Source: Helianthus annuus (Eukaryota; Streptophyta; Magnoliopsida; Asterales; Asteraceae). From it: a DNA stretch of 64,000 nucleotides. Both the position numbers and the translations under genes were made by a program. Location: contig NC_035436.2 of NCBI RefSeq assembly GCF_002127325.2, forward strand, positions 114,888,088-114,952,087, given 5' to 3'. Of this stretch, positions 44,024 to 56,800 are shown piece after piece (the stretch's first letter is position 1; each line of letters starts with the position of its first letter). The notes below the pieces were generated by a model. That model did no database searches, was not told the DNA's origin, and was given only the letters and a program-made list of their open reading frames with translations.

Positions 44024-46633
44024 TGAGACACCCTAGGAAAACCAGTAAACGATACAACTTACCTAGCTTCCTCAGTAACCGCATGCTAAATTTCGGGACG
44101 GAATTTCTTTCAAGTTGGGGATAATGTGACAACTCGAGTTTCCGATATTCCGCTTTCGCATTTATTGCACGTTCAATGTTTGTTTAGTTGTTTACTTGCA
44201 CAATTAGTTTGCTATGAAACTGTATACGTTTTGATTCAATAAGGTGTATTGTGATTGTGCATGGTTATGTGTTATTTACGAAAGATGTGACAAATACATG
44301 AACTTGGTGTTGAAACTGTAAATTATATGTCTTGTGCATGCATTTATGTAATAGATAATACTTAAGGGTGTTTAGTGTTAATAGTGGAAATAAAACAAAA
44401 CCCTTAAGCCTAATCATTTCACAAATCATTATACGTAACTTCAAGATTTCTCTACAACCCTCTCTTGCAATCATCTTCTTTCTCATTGGCACAAGTCTCC
44501 TGCATCAATCTTGATCTTTCAATCCATTTAGAATCAATTCAAGGTAATCGTTTTATGATTGTTTGTTGTTATCAATTCTTGATTATGTGATTCATGTAAA
44601 CCCTAGTTCTTCACATACTGGTTCTGTGTTTATTGATTGAATTCTGATTATTGTGAAATGATGTTGATTAGTTGTGTAATCGTTTGCCTGATGTTAAGAT
44701 ACATGATATGTTAGAATTGTTGATTGATAATTGGATTACAGATGTATGAAATTAGGGTTTTTGATCGTAGCTCTCTACAAACGTAATTGTTCTATTGATT
44801 CTGTGCAATGATCCTTGGAATTCACGCATGATTGAAAACTCTGAGTTTTATTTGATGCACATGTAATCCGAGTTTTATACTTGTGGCCTAGTCTGACTTT
44901 GTGATATGATATAAAGGTCCGAACTCTTTGTGATGTTATGTAATGTCCGAATTTCATGAGGGGTGTTGGTCCGAATATTATATGATGAAGTGAATCCGAG
45001 TTTTAATTAATATTACTTGAGGTCCGAGTTTTCAATCATATACGTGTGATCTGAATTTGTAAGGGACTTAAGGTCCGAATTTTTGAGCATTTACATGTGT
45101 CCGATTTTTAACATAAGGACATTGGTCCGAGTTTTAACATGAGGGTGTAGGTCCGACTTTTAAAAGTTATAAGGGGTCCGAATTTATGTAAAAGATGCTC
45201 ATGATGTCCGAATTTTTACAAGGGGAGCCCTTTGGTCTGAGTTTTAACATGAGGGCTTTGGTCCGACTTTTGTCATGGGTATAAGTCCGAATTTTATATA
45301 AGGGACAAGGGGGTCCGACTTTTGTTTAACACAAGGAGGTGTCCGACTTTTGTATTATACAGGGGGGGTCCGAATTTGTGTAAGGGTTAAAGGGATCCGA
45401 GTTTGTTTAATATGCTAGTCCAACCTTTATGCTTGATAATTTAGTCCGAGTTTTATGCTTAATACATAGTCTGAACTTTATGCTTGATGAATGATCTGAC
45501 GTTTATTGATGAATGGTCTGAGTTATTTTTAATACTAAGTCAAAACCCTGTGTGAAGAACACCCGGCACATTACTGTATGATATTATACTGTATGTTACC
45601 GTATACGCTGAATATTACTGCATGTTATGTGCAAACCTTGTCATGTCAACCTGTAATCAATTACCACACACAGTTGATTGAACACCAGGAAGTTGTAAAT
45701 CCTAATTGAACGTAAACACTCACATCGAATTTATGTGCAATGTACCTTAGGTCGTGTGTAACGGACCTAATCATTTATTACGTTAGAAGCAATAGCAAAC
45801 CGAGCAAACCAAGGTGAGTTCACACTCTTACCAAGGCATGGGATTCCCGGGGTGGGAATGGGATTGAAGGAATGAGATTGAATAGATACATGTACTTACA
45901 TTGTTACTAGACTATCTACCATCGTCCTCGGATGTGCAGGACACATACGTAAAACCTACGTATACTTGTACTCATCACTGTCCTCAGGTTGCGAAGGACA
46001 CTCACGTAAAACCTACGTGAACTTATACTCACTGCTACCTCGGTTGTGTCAGGCACTAACGTAAAACCTACGTAAACCCCCGCATACCCCTGCCCTCGGT
46101 TGTGAAGGAAACTTACGTAAAACCTACGTAAACATTGTACGTACTACTGTTCTCAGATTAAGAAGAACACTTATGGTTACAAATAGTCTAGTGTATATGC
46201 AACATGGGAAGCCCCCACCAATAGAACATACTACCGGCCCAGTAGAGCCACACGTTACAAACGAACTTACTATTACACACTTACTTTTTGTGAACTCGCT
46301 CAACTAGTTGTTGACTCTCTGTTACATGCCTTGCAGGTCGCTAGGTATACATGGAGCTTGCACAAGGAGGCGTGGTCGTTGTGGACAAGGATCGTGATTG
46401 CTTGATTAAACATTATAACATTACGTACTTTATTTATGTTGGGCTTTTACAATTATGCTTCCGCTAAACTTTGTTATTACACTTATGTTTTGGAACACCT
46501 TTCATATGGATTGGTTTGGTTAAATGACAATTACTTTTACTTTTTACATTGTTTTATATGATTGGTGGCTTGATCCTGGTCAGTCACGCTCCCAAGCTGT
46601 GATACTCCGCATGTGGATTTTGGGGGTGTGACA
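44024..46633 (+). repeat. 3' LTR of A (2610 bp)
   Basis: Starts TGAGACACCCTAGG (two base changes from the 5' copy's TGTGACACCCCAGG). Module 2 (hairpin about 44088-44106, TGTGACAACTCG at 44125) lies inside. The GTCCGA series is at about 44860-45520 and the hairpin series at 45924-46169. Ends TGTGACA at 46633, followed by ATTGT. Confidence 0.92.
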
Positions 46634-49600
46634 ATTGTGGCGCTGAAGGTCACTTCAAAAGACACTGCCCTCAGTTAAACCAAAACCAGAACAACAACAA
46701 CAATAATAACCAAGGCAATGGAAACAACAACGGAGGAAATAACAACGATGGAAACAACGGCGCTAGGGGCGTGCTTTTGTGCTGGGGCAGGGTGACGCAA
46801 GGAACGATCCTAACGTGGTTATGGGTAAGTTTCTTCTTGATGACTTTTATGTTACTGTTTTGTTTGATTCGGGTGCGGATACCAGTTATATGTCTTTGAA
46901 AGTTAGTCAAATGCTCAAGCGCACACCCACACTTCTGAACACTAAACATGTCGTAGAGTTGGCTAATGGTAAAAGTCTTGAGGCCACACACATAGTTCAG
47001 GGTTGTAATCTTATCCTCGCTGGTCAGACTTTCTTTATCGATCTCATTCCCATAGCTTTGGGTAGTTTCGACATCGTCATTGGGATGGACTGGCTGTCCC
47101 AACACCAAGCAGAGATATTATGAAAGGAGAAGATAGTACGTATTCCTTGTTCTGGTAAAGAACCTCTTGAAGTTCAAGGCGACAAGAGTCGTGCTGTGGT
47201 TGGCATCATCTCCTTCCTGAAGGCTCAGAAATGTTTACGAAAGGGTCACACTGCCATTTTGGCACTAGTTACTGATGCATCAACGAAAGAGAAAAGAATA
47301 GAGGATATCCCAGTTGTACGCGATTTTCCTCAAGTGTTTCCTGAAGATTTACCTGGTCTACTTCCTCATCGTCAGGTCGAATTTCAGATTGAACTAGCTC
47401 CTGGAGCAGCACCTACAGCTCGAGCACCGTATCGTTTAGCCCCAACTGAATTGGAAGAACTGTCTAAGCAACTGCAAGAACTCTTGGATAAGGGTTTTAT
47501 TCGTCCTAGTTCTTCGCCTTGGGGAGCTCCAGTACTATTTGTGAAAAAGAAAGACGGTACCTTCTGGATGTGCATAGATTACCGTGAACTAAACAAGGTG
47601 ATGGTGAAGAATCGTTATCCTCTGCCACGTATTGATGATTTATTCGACCAGTTGCAAGGGTCGAGCAACTACTCGAAAATTGACCTGAGGTCAGGTTACC
47701 ATCAGCTGAGAGTCCAGGATGAGGACGTCTCCAAAACAACATTCAGAACTCGTTATGGCCACTACGAGTTTCTTGTCATGCCTTTCGGGTTAACCAACGC
47801 ACCTGCAGTCTTCATGGATCTTTTGAACAGAGTGTGCAAGCCTTATCTAGACAAGTTCGTAATCGTGTTTATCGACGACATTCTGATCTACTCCAAGAGT
47901 CAGGAGGAACACGAACAACATTTACGGCTTATTTTGGAACTTCTTCGAACAGAACAACTGTATGCCAAGTTTTCAAAATGCGACTTCTGGCTTCGTGAAG
48001 TCCACTTTCTAGGCCATGTGGTAAACAAGGATGGGATTCATGTTAATCCATCCAAGGTAGATTCGATCAGGAACTGGCCTGCACCGCGTACACCAACAGA
48101 AATACGCCAATTCTTGGGTTTGGCGGGTTATTACAGAAGGTTTATTAAAGACTTCTCCAAGATTGCACAGCCACTTACACTACTGACACGGAAAGGTGTT
48201 ACTTATGGTTGGGGTAATACACAGGAAGCAGCTTTTCAGCATTTAAAGGATAGGCTCTGCAGTGCACCTATCCTATCATTGCCAGAGGGCATGGATGATT
48301 TTGTGGTTTATTGCGACGCGTCCATTCAGGGTCTTGGATGTGTGTTAATGCAGCACGACAAGGTCATTGCTTATGCATCGCGCCAACTCAAGGTTCATGA
48401 ACGGAACTATACTACGCATGATTTAGAGCTGGGAGTTGTTGTTTTCGCGCTTAAGATATGGCGACACTACCTGTACGGTACCTAGTGCACTATCTACACC
48501 AATCACAGGAGTCTCGAGCATATCTTCAAGTAGAAGGAATTGAACATGCATCAACATCGATGGGTTGAACTACTTAATGATTACGAATGCGCCATCAAAT
48601 ACTATCCAGGCAAAGCCAATGTTGTGGCTGATGCTCTTAGTCGAAAGGATACTGTACCTAGACGCGTGCGAGCACTACAACTTACTATTCAGTCTAGTCG
48701 TCCTGCACAGATACGAGATGCTCAGGTAGAAGCATTGAAACTAGAAAACGTAAGGGCTGAAGCCTTACGCGGCTCAAGGCAACGATTATAACAAAGGGAA
48801 GACGGCGCCTATTATGTAATGGGGCGTATTTGGGTCCCACTTTATGGCAACTTACGCGAGCTGGTAATGGACGAAGCGCATAAGTCTCGCTACTCGGTAC
48901 ATCCAGGTTCGGATAAAATGTACCACGATCTCAGAACTACTTATTGGTGACCTAGCATGAAGGCCCACATAGCAACTTACGTCGGCAAATGTTTGACTTG
49001 TGCGAGAGTCAAATCAAAGTATCAAAAACCATCAGGCCTGCTTCAACAACCAAGGTTACCACAATGGAAATGGGAAGAAATTTCCATGGATTTTGTTACT
49101 GGCCTGCCTAGATCCTAGCGTGGGAACGATACTATTTGGGTGATCGTGGATCGACTCACCAAGTCTGCTCATTTCTTGGCTATCAAAGAAACGGATAAGT
49201 TCTCTACCTTAGCAGACGTCTACTTGAAAGAAGTTGTTTTGAGGCACGGAGTGCCAACCTCTATTATTTCGGATCGTGATGCACGATTTACTTCAGAACT
49301 GTGGCAAGCGATGCACAAAGCTTTCGGCTCACGTTTAGACATGAGCACAGCATATCACACTCAGACGGATGGGCAGTCTGAGCGTACTATCCAGACTCTA
49401 GAAGACATGCTTCGGGCATGTGTTATCGATTTCGGCAACAGCTGGGAAAAGCATCTCCCGTTAGTGGAGTTCTCGTACAATAACAGTTACCACACCAGCA
49501 TTCAAGCCGCTCCATTCGAGGCATTATACGGATGTAAATGTCGGTCACCTCTCTGTTGGACAGAGGTGGGGGATAGTCAAATCACAGGTCTAGAACTTGT

Positions 49601-49652
49601 AGTTGATGCTACTGAACGGATTGCACAGATACGGCAACGCATGGCGGCGGCT
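46634..49652 (+). pseudogene. B gag-pol, middle part
   Basis: Second knuckle resumes ('[11 protein letters not shown]'), then an Asn/Gly-rich spacer, protease '[13 protein letters not shown]' (about 46857), RT from about 47290 with '[12 protein letters not shown]' (about 47868-47903), RNase H '[11 protein letters not shown]' (about 48310), integrase zinc finger and core ('[11 protein letters not shown]' at about 49143, '[13 protein letters not shown]'). Stops in frame: TGA about 47121, TAG 48483, TAG about 48530, TAA about 48788, TGA about 48948, TAG about 49117. D interrupts the integrase C-terminal part at 49652, after 'RQRMAAA'. Confidence 0.88.
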
Positions 49653-52600
49653 TGTAACATTTGTGCTCGAAATCATTATGAACAGTTCAATTATCAATAA
49701 AACAATGTTATTTGATCCCAATGTTTGTTTGGTTGTGTTTTACATTTTTCATGTTCTGACTTTTGTTCGATTTTAGACTCTATATCGCTTTCTGGAGAAT
49801 TATACGCAAACTGGTGCGTAAACGTACTCAGTTTAATGCAACAAATACTCTGGAACATCAACATATACTCAACATACCTTAAATAACCTTTACATAACTT
49901 AGAAATAAGTTTTGAAGCCCTTGGTATGGCAAAAACAAGTTAATTCGCTTACAGGGACTAAATTTGACAAACTGCAAAAGTATGCCAATTTGTACTAAAA
50001 CAGACATTCCAAAACATGTCCATAAGTTAAACATACCATAAATATCCTTTACATAGCTTAGAAATAGGCTTTGAGGGGTTTGGTATGCTAAAATAAACTT
50101 TTGGATCATTCAGGGACTAAAAGTGTCAAAAAGTGCATAAGTTTGCACTTTCGCGCATAACTTACGTTCTGAATAAATCCGGATATCCAAAAATTTATGT
50201 AAGCATCCTAATATTATGCCTTAGTGTTTGGTATGAGAAAAATCCATTCGTCGCGCAATTTGGATCGTTTTTCGCGCTTATGCACATTCCGTCGTAATTA
50301 ACCGAACATCGCGATCGTACGGCCAAACGAACCAACATCCGACATTTTTTTGAGCATGTTTCATGTCCTCAATGTTTAGGCATCATTTTAGGGCCTTAAA
50401 GATGGCTTAACGGGCCTTGAACGTGTCGGAAATGGCCTTAAACCACAACAGGGACCTAAACTGTCACTTTTGAAACTTGTTTTCTGATCAGGACCTTCAG
50501 GAGGGGCGCGTAAGCCTGGAGGCAACCCTCACGCGGGCCGCGTCAGCCCTGCAGATGCAGAAACTCATTTTTTTGCTGATTTTGGCCTTTCAATCACTCC
50601 AAAGGGCAATGCCCTTTCACAATCTCTGGAGTTAGGGTCATTATATGAAACCACAACATCTTGACAAGTATACGGATTAGATCGTGGCACGATATTCAAG
50701 AAACGATCCTAACGATCTTGCTTTTCCTATAAATACACCCCCCCCCCATTTGTGTTAAAACCCACAAAACTGATCAAAGAGCTCTAAGTTGATGCCATTG
50801 CTTCATACCTGAGCTCTTGGATCAAGTTTAGCTTTAGGGGACCCTTCGTAAGTGTTCTTTCGTTCTTTTAATCGCTTTCTAGTGCTAAAGTCAAACTTTG
50901 TTTGACTTTCTACGTTGACCAACTTATGGTCAACACGAAGTTCGTTGGAACTTCATACCGTGAGCGTGATCACGATGGTTATAGTCTGTAGTGACTATAC
51001 CTACTGATTACCACGTTATCTAGGCTCAGTGATGAGTCGTAGTTTCGGCCAAAGACATTTGTAACCAAACTACTAGTGGGTATCAAAACCATTTGTTTTG
51101 ATACCAAACCTTTTTTTTAAACTTAGTTAAGCATGTTCTAACATGCTTAGCTCGTCACTTTTAGTTTAGTGCTTATATAGGGTCGCAAGGTAAGCGATCT
51201 AAACAATCGCTTATACTTTCGCACCCGACCCATTTGGTCGATCATTAGGATCCGACCAAACACATTAGGTGACCATAGTTGTATAGGGAATAACCTTCCG
51301 AGGTTATACCTTATGGTCACGACGTTAGGCGTTCCAAACGCGTTTTACGCGAACGACGCGTTAAGGTAGCATAAGCTACCTAAACGGGTCGTAATGGGTC
51401 GTAAGCACTTAGGTTAGGTTTCATTTCAGTATGTGGGCTTTGTTAAACCATATTACACGAGTCTCTATACTCGTTTGGTTTACGAACCCTCATTCTATCC
51501 AAATCCTCCGATTTAGGTCCGGTATATTAACATAGTTACATATATTAGGTGTCGTTTGATATCCGTGATCTCTAGCATTCTTTGGTTGTTATACAAGAAC
51601 TTCAAAGCAATCTCAGGTGAGTACATAGAACCCCATCTTTTAAATGCTTTCAAGGTGTCTATGTGAGTACATAAACCCCTCTTTTACTGTTTTCCAAACT
51701 GTTTTGGGGTGAAACACATGTACCTACTTGTTACTTTCATGCTTTCCTGTTTTCACATCATATACTTGCTATGATCATTAGTACACTATTAGTACATGAT
51801 TTACATTACATTGTTTTGCTATGTATGTTTACTTAGCATACTTAGTACATTGATTTACGTTACATTTCTGCTATGTGTGTTGACTGATAGCATGCTAGCA
51901 CATTGATTTACATGACTTTTATGCTATGTATGCCCATTGTGTGCGTACTTAGTACATCATTTTACACTACATTTTATGCTGTGTATGCCCATTGTGTGCA
52001 TACTTAGTACATTTATTCATCACATGCTCACACTTTGGTATGACATTTGGTTTGTTTAAATTATACAATGTACATTCATTAACACCGATCATGCCGCCCG
52101 TTAGTAGGTAGTGGTACCATAGGACTTGACAACTCCCATTCCTGAAATCTCGGGTTTGTTTGGATTGGAAGGAATGACCAAATACGATAAACATAACACA
52201 TATAGACCTTTAATTTGTTTAAAGGTCTATCACTACAGTCACAAAGGCTTGAATGTATGCATTTTCACAATACCGCATAGATGTTCGTATCAGTATAGCA
52301 TGCTATTGTTCCACAAAACATAACTTTGAATTAAACTATGTTTAATTCAATGCCTTGTTTTTGTGCATTTTACCTATGGCCCAATTGATATATTTTCACA
52401 TGCCATACATGATATTTTGGATACACGTTACAATGATTTACATTAAACATAAACAATTTGACATTGATATACACATTTGGTGGTTTACATTAGACATGAA
52501 CATTTTGATATGGTTTAAACAATAACACTTGACAACTGATTTAGACACGAACAATTTACTTGGTGGTTGGTTTGGGTAAATGGTTTGAGTAACGTGGCGT

Positions 52601-53248
52601 ATGTAATATGATACAAACATGGTGGATACGCCGCTGGTACTTCCTATATTTAAATGTTTGTATAATATTACCTATCGTAGCATTATTTAAATCATTTCAG
52701 TTTAGACAAATTACGTTTTACACAAATAACAAATTCTTCGCAAGACATTATTTTTACAAACAACTTATCTTATACAAACTCATTTTACTAGATTATTCAT
52801 TTAACCTTACATTTTATTTATATATATCATCTGATCTTATCGTTTTTCATATGATTTACAAAACAAAACAATTTACAAGGTTCATGACTGACTGTTATTA
52901 AACGTTTTCTTTAAACTTAGGTCATGAATCCCATTTTCACAAAACCTATGTATCTCACAGGCATTTTTATGCTGACGTACCTACTTTCACATGTGTTTTC
53001 AGGAGCTATCGCTTAGGATGACGATTGTGACACTAGGGCGGACCTGTGCCTTAGAGACATAAAACGAAGATAGACTTAGTTTGAATATGTTCTGAACACT
53101 TTATTTCCTGTTTTGAAACGATGTAACACTCGTGTTTAATAAATAAAATATAACTTTGTATGCCATAGTTGTGAAACTATTAATTCTGTCCCAACACTCC
53201 CCGACGTTTCCGCCGCGGTTGCATGTTATACGCAGTCGGGGTGTGACA
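49653..53248 (+). repeat. 5' LTR of D (3596 bp)
   Basis: Starts TGTAACATTTGTGC, ends GGGGTGTGACA. TATAAATA at 50728-50735 is followed by a C-run. Donor CAG|GTGAGT at 51617 and acceptor TTTTCAG ending 53002 enclose 1386 bp. Four or five degenerate repeats of about 60 bp (TTAGTACAT...GATTTACATTACATTTT...GCTATGTATG) lie at about 51770-52020. The last 45 bases can form a stem CCCCGAC/GTCGGGG. No recognisable gene. Confidence 0.9.
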
Positions 53249-53852
53249 GAAGAGTTGGTATCAGAGCCAATGGTTATAGGGAATTAGGTTATTAGTAATG
53301 CTTTGACCAAGACTATAACTTTCTAGGACCCTAACACAAGTTATCTTGTGTTTAGATTTTAAAACATGCACTTCACCTATCCTTAGGTGATAACCACAAC
53401 GAGAATTTCGATTCCGAATCCGCTTTGAAAACTAATCATCTGTTCTAGGATGATTGATTACTAGGTTTTGAACCCTCTGTTATATGGTTTTGAACCCCTT
53501 TGAATTTTCAAAATCTCGTCAAAGTTTTGGGTTTTAATAGTGTGAACACATGCAAACTGGAAGAGTGAATGCATGTACCCCGGGTTTTCTGTCTAAGGCT
53601 AGAGTGTTCGTACAAATCCACATAATCAGACCAGTCACTCTTACCTGGGAACTCTTGGGGTGAGTGTTCACTTATAGGCGAGCATGTCTTCGCAATGCAT
53701 TATTTTCGACCCATTTACTTTGATTAGACATTATGTGTCGCTTGTTTGCTTAGCGATACATAACATCATCTTTGCTTTTGTTGATTTTGTTTCATCTCAT
53801 TCTCTTCATCCATTCATCACACTCGTTTCCTTTCATGTTTTCCTCTTCTAGA
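53249..53852 (+). promoter_or_regulatory. D primer binding site and leader
   Basis: TGGTATCAGAGCC at 53256-53268, followed by GGTTATAG, which has a CTATAAC partner near 53311-53318, as in A, B and C. The inner stem of those elements is not kept. The rest of the 600-bp leader has no other feature I can name. Confidence 0.65.
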
Positions 53853-56800
53853 ATGCCTCCTCGACGTGACAATCAAGTAGCAAATGCCGAACTGGCAGAA
53901 ATTATTGCACAGCAAATGGCTGCTGCACTTCCAAACCTCTTTGCTCAAATGGAACCAAGCCAACAACAACAACAATGCTCCATGCATTTTCAAGAATTTT
54001 AACTCGGCTAAACCACTCAAGTTTAGTGGTCCTGAGGGAGCAACTAGGCTTCTTCAATGGTTCGAGAGCATTGAGAATACTTTCCATCACGTGCAGTGTC
54101 CTGACAATCGCAAGGTCGAGTTTTCTTCAAGTGTGTTTCAGAAGAGGGCTCTTACGTGGAGGAACGGGGTTATGAGGGATCGCGGTACAGAAGTTGCTCT
54201 AGCTCAGACATGGGCTGAACTTAGGGCACTAATGATGAGGGAGTTCTGTCCTCGTCATGAGCAGCGAGCATTGGAGAAAGAGTTTGACGACTTAAAGCAA
54301 TACAGTGGCGAGCACCGGGCTTATACAGATAGGTTTGAGGAGTTGAGTCTGCTTTGCCCGACAATGGTTGCCCCACTCGACAAGGCCATCGAAAGGTACA
54401 CCGACGGCCTACCTGACTCGGTACAAGACATTATTACTGGTAGCAACCCTACCACACTTCGTATGGCAATCGAGTTATCAGCGACACTGACTGAGTCGCA
54501 GATTCGAAAGGGAAAGCTGCAAAGAAAGGGTGACAAGGGCAAGAAGCAGGCAGCTGACCAAGAAGATAGCAAGAAAGGTCAAAACAAGAAGGGAAAGGAT
54601 TCTGGTTCTACTAGGGGGTCAAGGAAGCGTAAGGCTTCCCAAAACTTTGCTGTCACTGCCCAGGTTAACCAGGCAGCTCCCAACCAATCCGCACAACCTC
54701 TAGCCAAGAAGCCTTATCTTGGCAATGCACCTTTGTGCAACAGGTGTAACAGCCATCACCCACCACAAGTTCAGTGTCGTCAATGCACCAACTATGGAAG
54801 AAATGGTCATCTTGCTGCCACCTGCCGCATTCCTGCTAACCAGAACCAAGCTCAGCCTCTTGCTCAGCAACAAGGTCAAGCTGCACGACCTCATTTTCCT
54901 CCTGGTTCGTGCTACAATTGTGGGGATCTGACCCACTACAGAAACCGGTGCCCAAGGCTAGCCAACCAGAATCAGAATCAGGCTCAGGCTCGAGGTCGAG
55001 TCTTCAACATGAACGCACAAGAGGCACAAGCAGATGATAATGTGGTGAATGGTACGTTCTTTATTAATAATCAGCCAGCATCTGTTCTTTTTGATTCGGG
55101 TGCCGATAAGAGTTTTGTGTCGTTATCCTTTGAACCATTGCTTCGCGTGTCTAGAACGAAACTAGGTAAACCTTTGACAGTAGAAGTGGCGAGCGGTGAA
55201 CCCATTGTTCTTGATTACGTTCTCCGCAACTGCCAATTGAACCTTAACAACCATCTTTTTCCTATTGACCTCATGCCTATGCAACTTGGAAGCTTCGACG
55301 TTATTGTGGGTATGGATTGGTTAGCCAAGTATCGCACAGAGATAGTTTGTTTTGAGAAGATCATTCGCATGCCGCTTTCGTCAGGTGAGATCCTACAGGT
55401 TCGCGGTGAGAAACCTGCTGGTGGTCTCAAACTCATGTCTTGTTCTAAAGCTCGGAAGTATCTGCGGAAGAACTATGTGGCATTTTTGGCACATGTCATA
55501 GCAGATAAGGGCAAAGGTAAATCCATTCAAGATATTCCTGTTGTTCGGGATTATTCTGAGGTATTCCCTAAAGATTTACCTGGTCTACCCCCAGCACGCC
55601 AAGTCGAGTTCCGTATTGATCTCGTAACGGGTGCAAATCCTATTACCAGAGCTCCATATCGTCTTGCACCGTCCGAGATGCAAGAGTTGTCTAAGCAGCT
55701 GCAGGAACTCTCTGACAAAGGTTTAATCCGTCCTAGCTTTTCACCTTGGGGTGCTCCTGTTCTTTTTGTCAAGAAGAAGGATGGATCTTTTAGGATGTGT
55801 ATCGATTATCGTGAGCTTTACAAGCTCACCATCAAGAATCGATATCCCCTACCTCGCATTGATGATCTCTTTGATCAATTGCAAGGCGCTTCTTATTTTT
55901 CAAAGATTGATCTGCGATCTGGATATCATCAGCTTCGTGTGCATGAAGAAGATATTCCCAAGACAGCGTTCCGCACTCATTATGAACATTATGAGATCAC
56001 AGTCATGCCATTCGGTTTGACTAATGCTCCTATTGTTTTCATGGACTTGATGAATAGTGTCTGCAAGCCTTATTTGGATAAGTTCATCATCGTTTTCATT
56101 GATGACATTTTAATATATTCTAAGACGCAGGCTGATCATGAGCAACATCTTCGTCTTACTTTGGAACTCCTAAAGAAGGAGCAACTTTTCGCCAAATTCT
56201 CTAAGTGTGAATTCTGGCTCAAAGAAGTTCAATTCTTAGGACATATTGTCAACGAACAAGCTATTCATGTAGATCCCTCCAAGATCAGTGCGATTAAGGA
56301 TTAGGATACGCCTACTACTCCTACTGAAGTTCGTTCTTTTCTTGGTCTAGCGGGTTATTATCGCCGCTTCATTGAAAATTTCTCGAAGATTGCAGTTCCT
56401 CTAACTGCTCTAACTCAGAAGAGGAAGCGTTTCTGACTTTGAAACAGAAACTTTGCGACGCGCCTGTCCTAACTTTGCCCGAGGGTAATGATGATTTCGT
56501 CATTTATTGCGATGCATCTAAATTAGGTCTTGGCTGCGTCCTGATGCAAAGAAACAAAGTCATAGCATACGCATCAAGGCAGTTGAAGATACATGAAAAG
56601 AACTACACTACTCATGATCTTGAGTTGGGTGCAGTTGTCTTCGCTCTTAAGATTTGGAGACACTATTTGTACGGTACAAAATGCGTGGTTTTCACAGACC
56701 ACAAAAGTCTCTAGCATATCTTCAGTCAGAAAGAGCTCAACATGAGGCAGCGACGTTGGGTTGAACTTCTAAACGACTATGACTGCGAAATTCACTACCA

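Larger units (their letters stand above)
23839..46633 (+). mobile_element. A: Tekay-like chromovirus inserted in B gag
   Basis: Flanked by ATTGT at 23834-23838 and 46634-46638. Removing A joins B's second zinc knuckle exactly. LTRs 23839-26451 and 44024-46633. Internally it is itself split by C (30025-40024) and by a minus-strand solo LTR (41364-43964). Without these two inserts it is about 10.2 kb. Unlike B and C, its LTR starts at the upstream TGTGACA, so it is about 100 bp longer at the 5' end. Its coding sequence has at least six in-frame stops. Confidence 0.92.

Noticed and set aside
50742..50752. C-run after the D TATA box as a G-quadruplex site
   Set aside because: A single uninterrupted C-run of 9-11 does not make four G-tracts, and its length differs between the LTRs.
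52608..52901. 97-codon Phe/Tyr-rich ORF in the D LTR, membrane-protein-like
   Set aside because: AT-rich sequence gives hydrophobic codons by chance; it lies inside the candidate intron and has no family match that I know.
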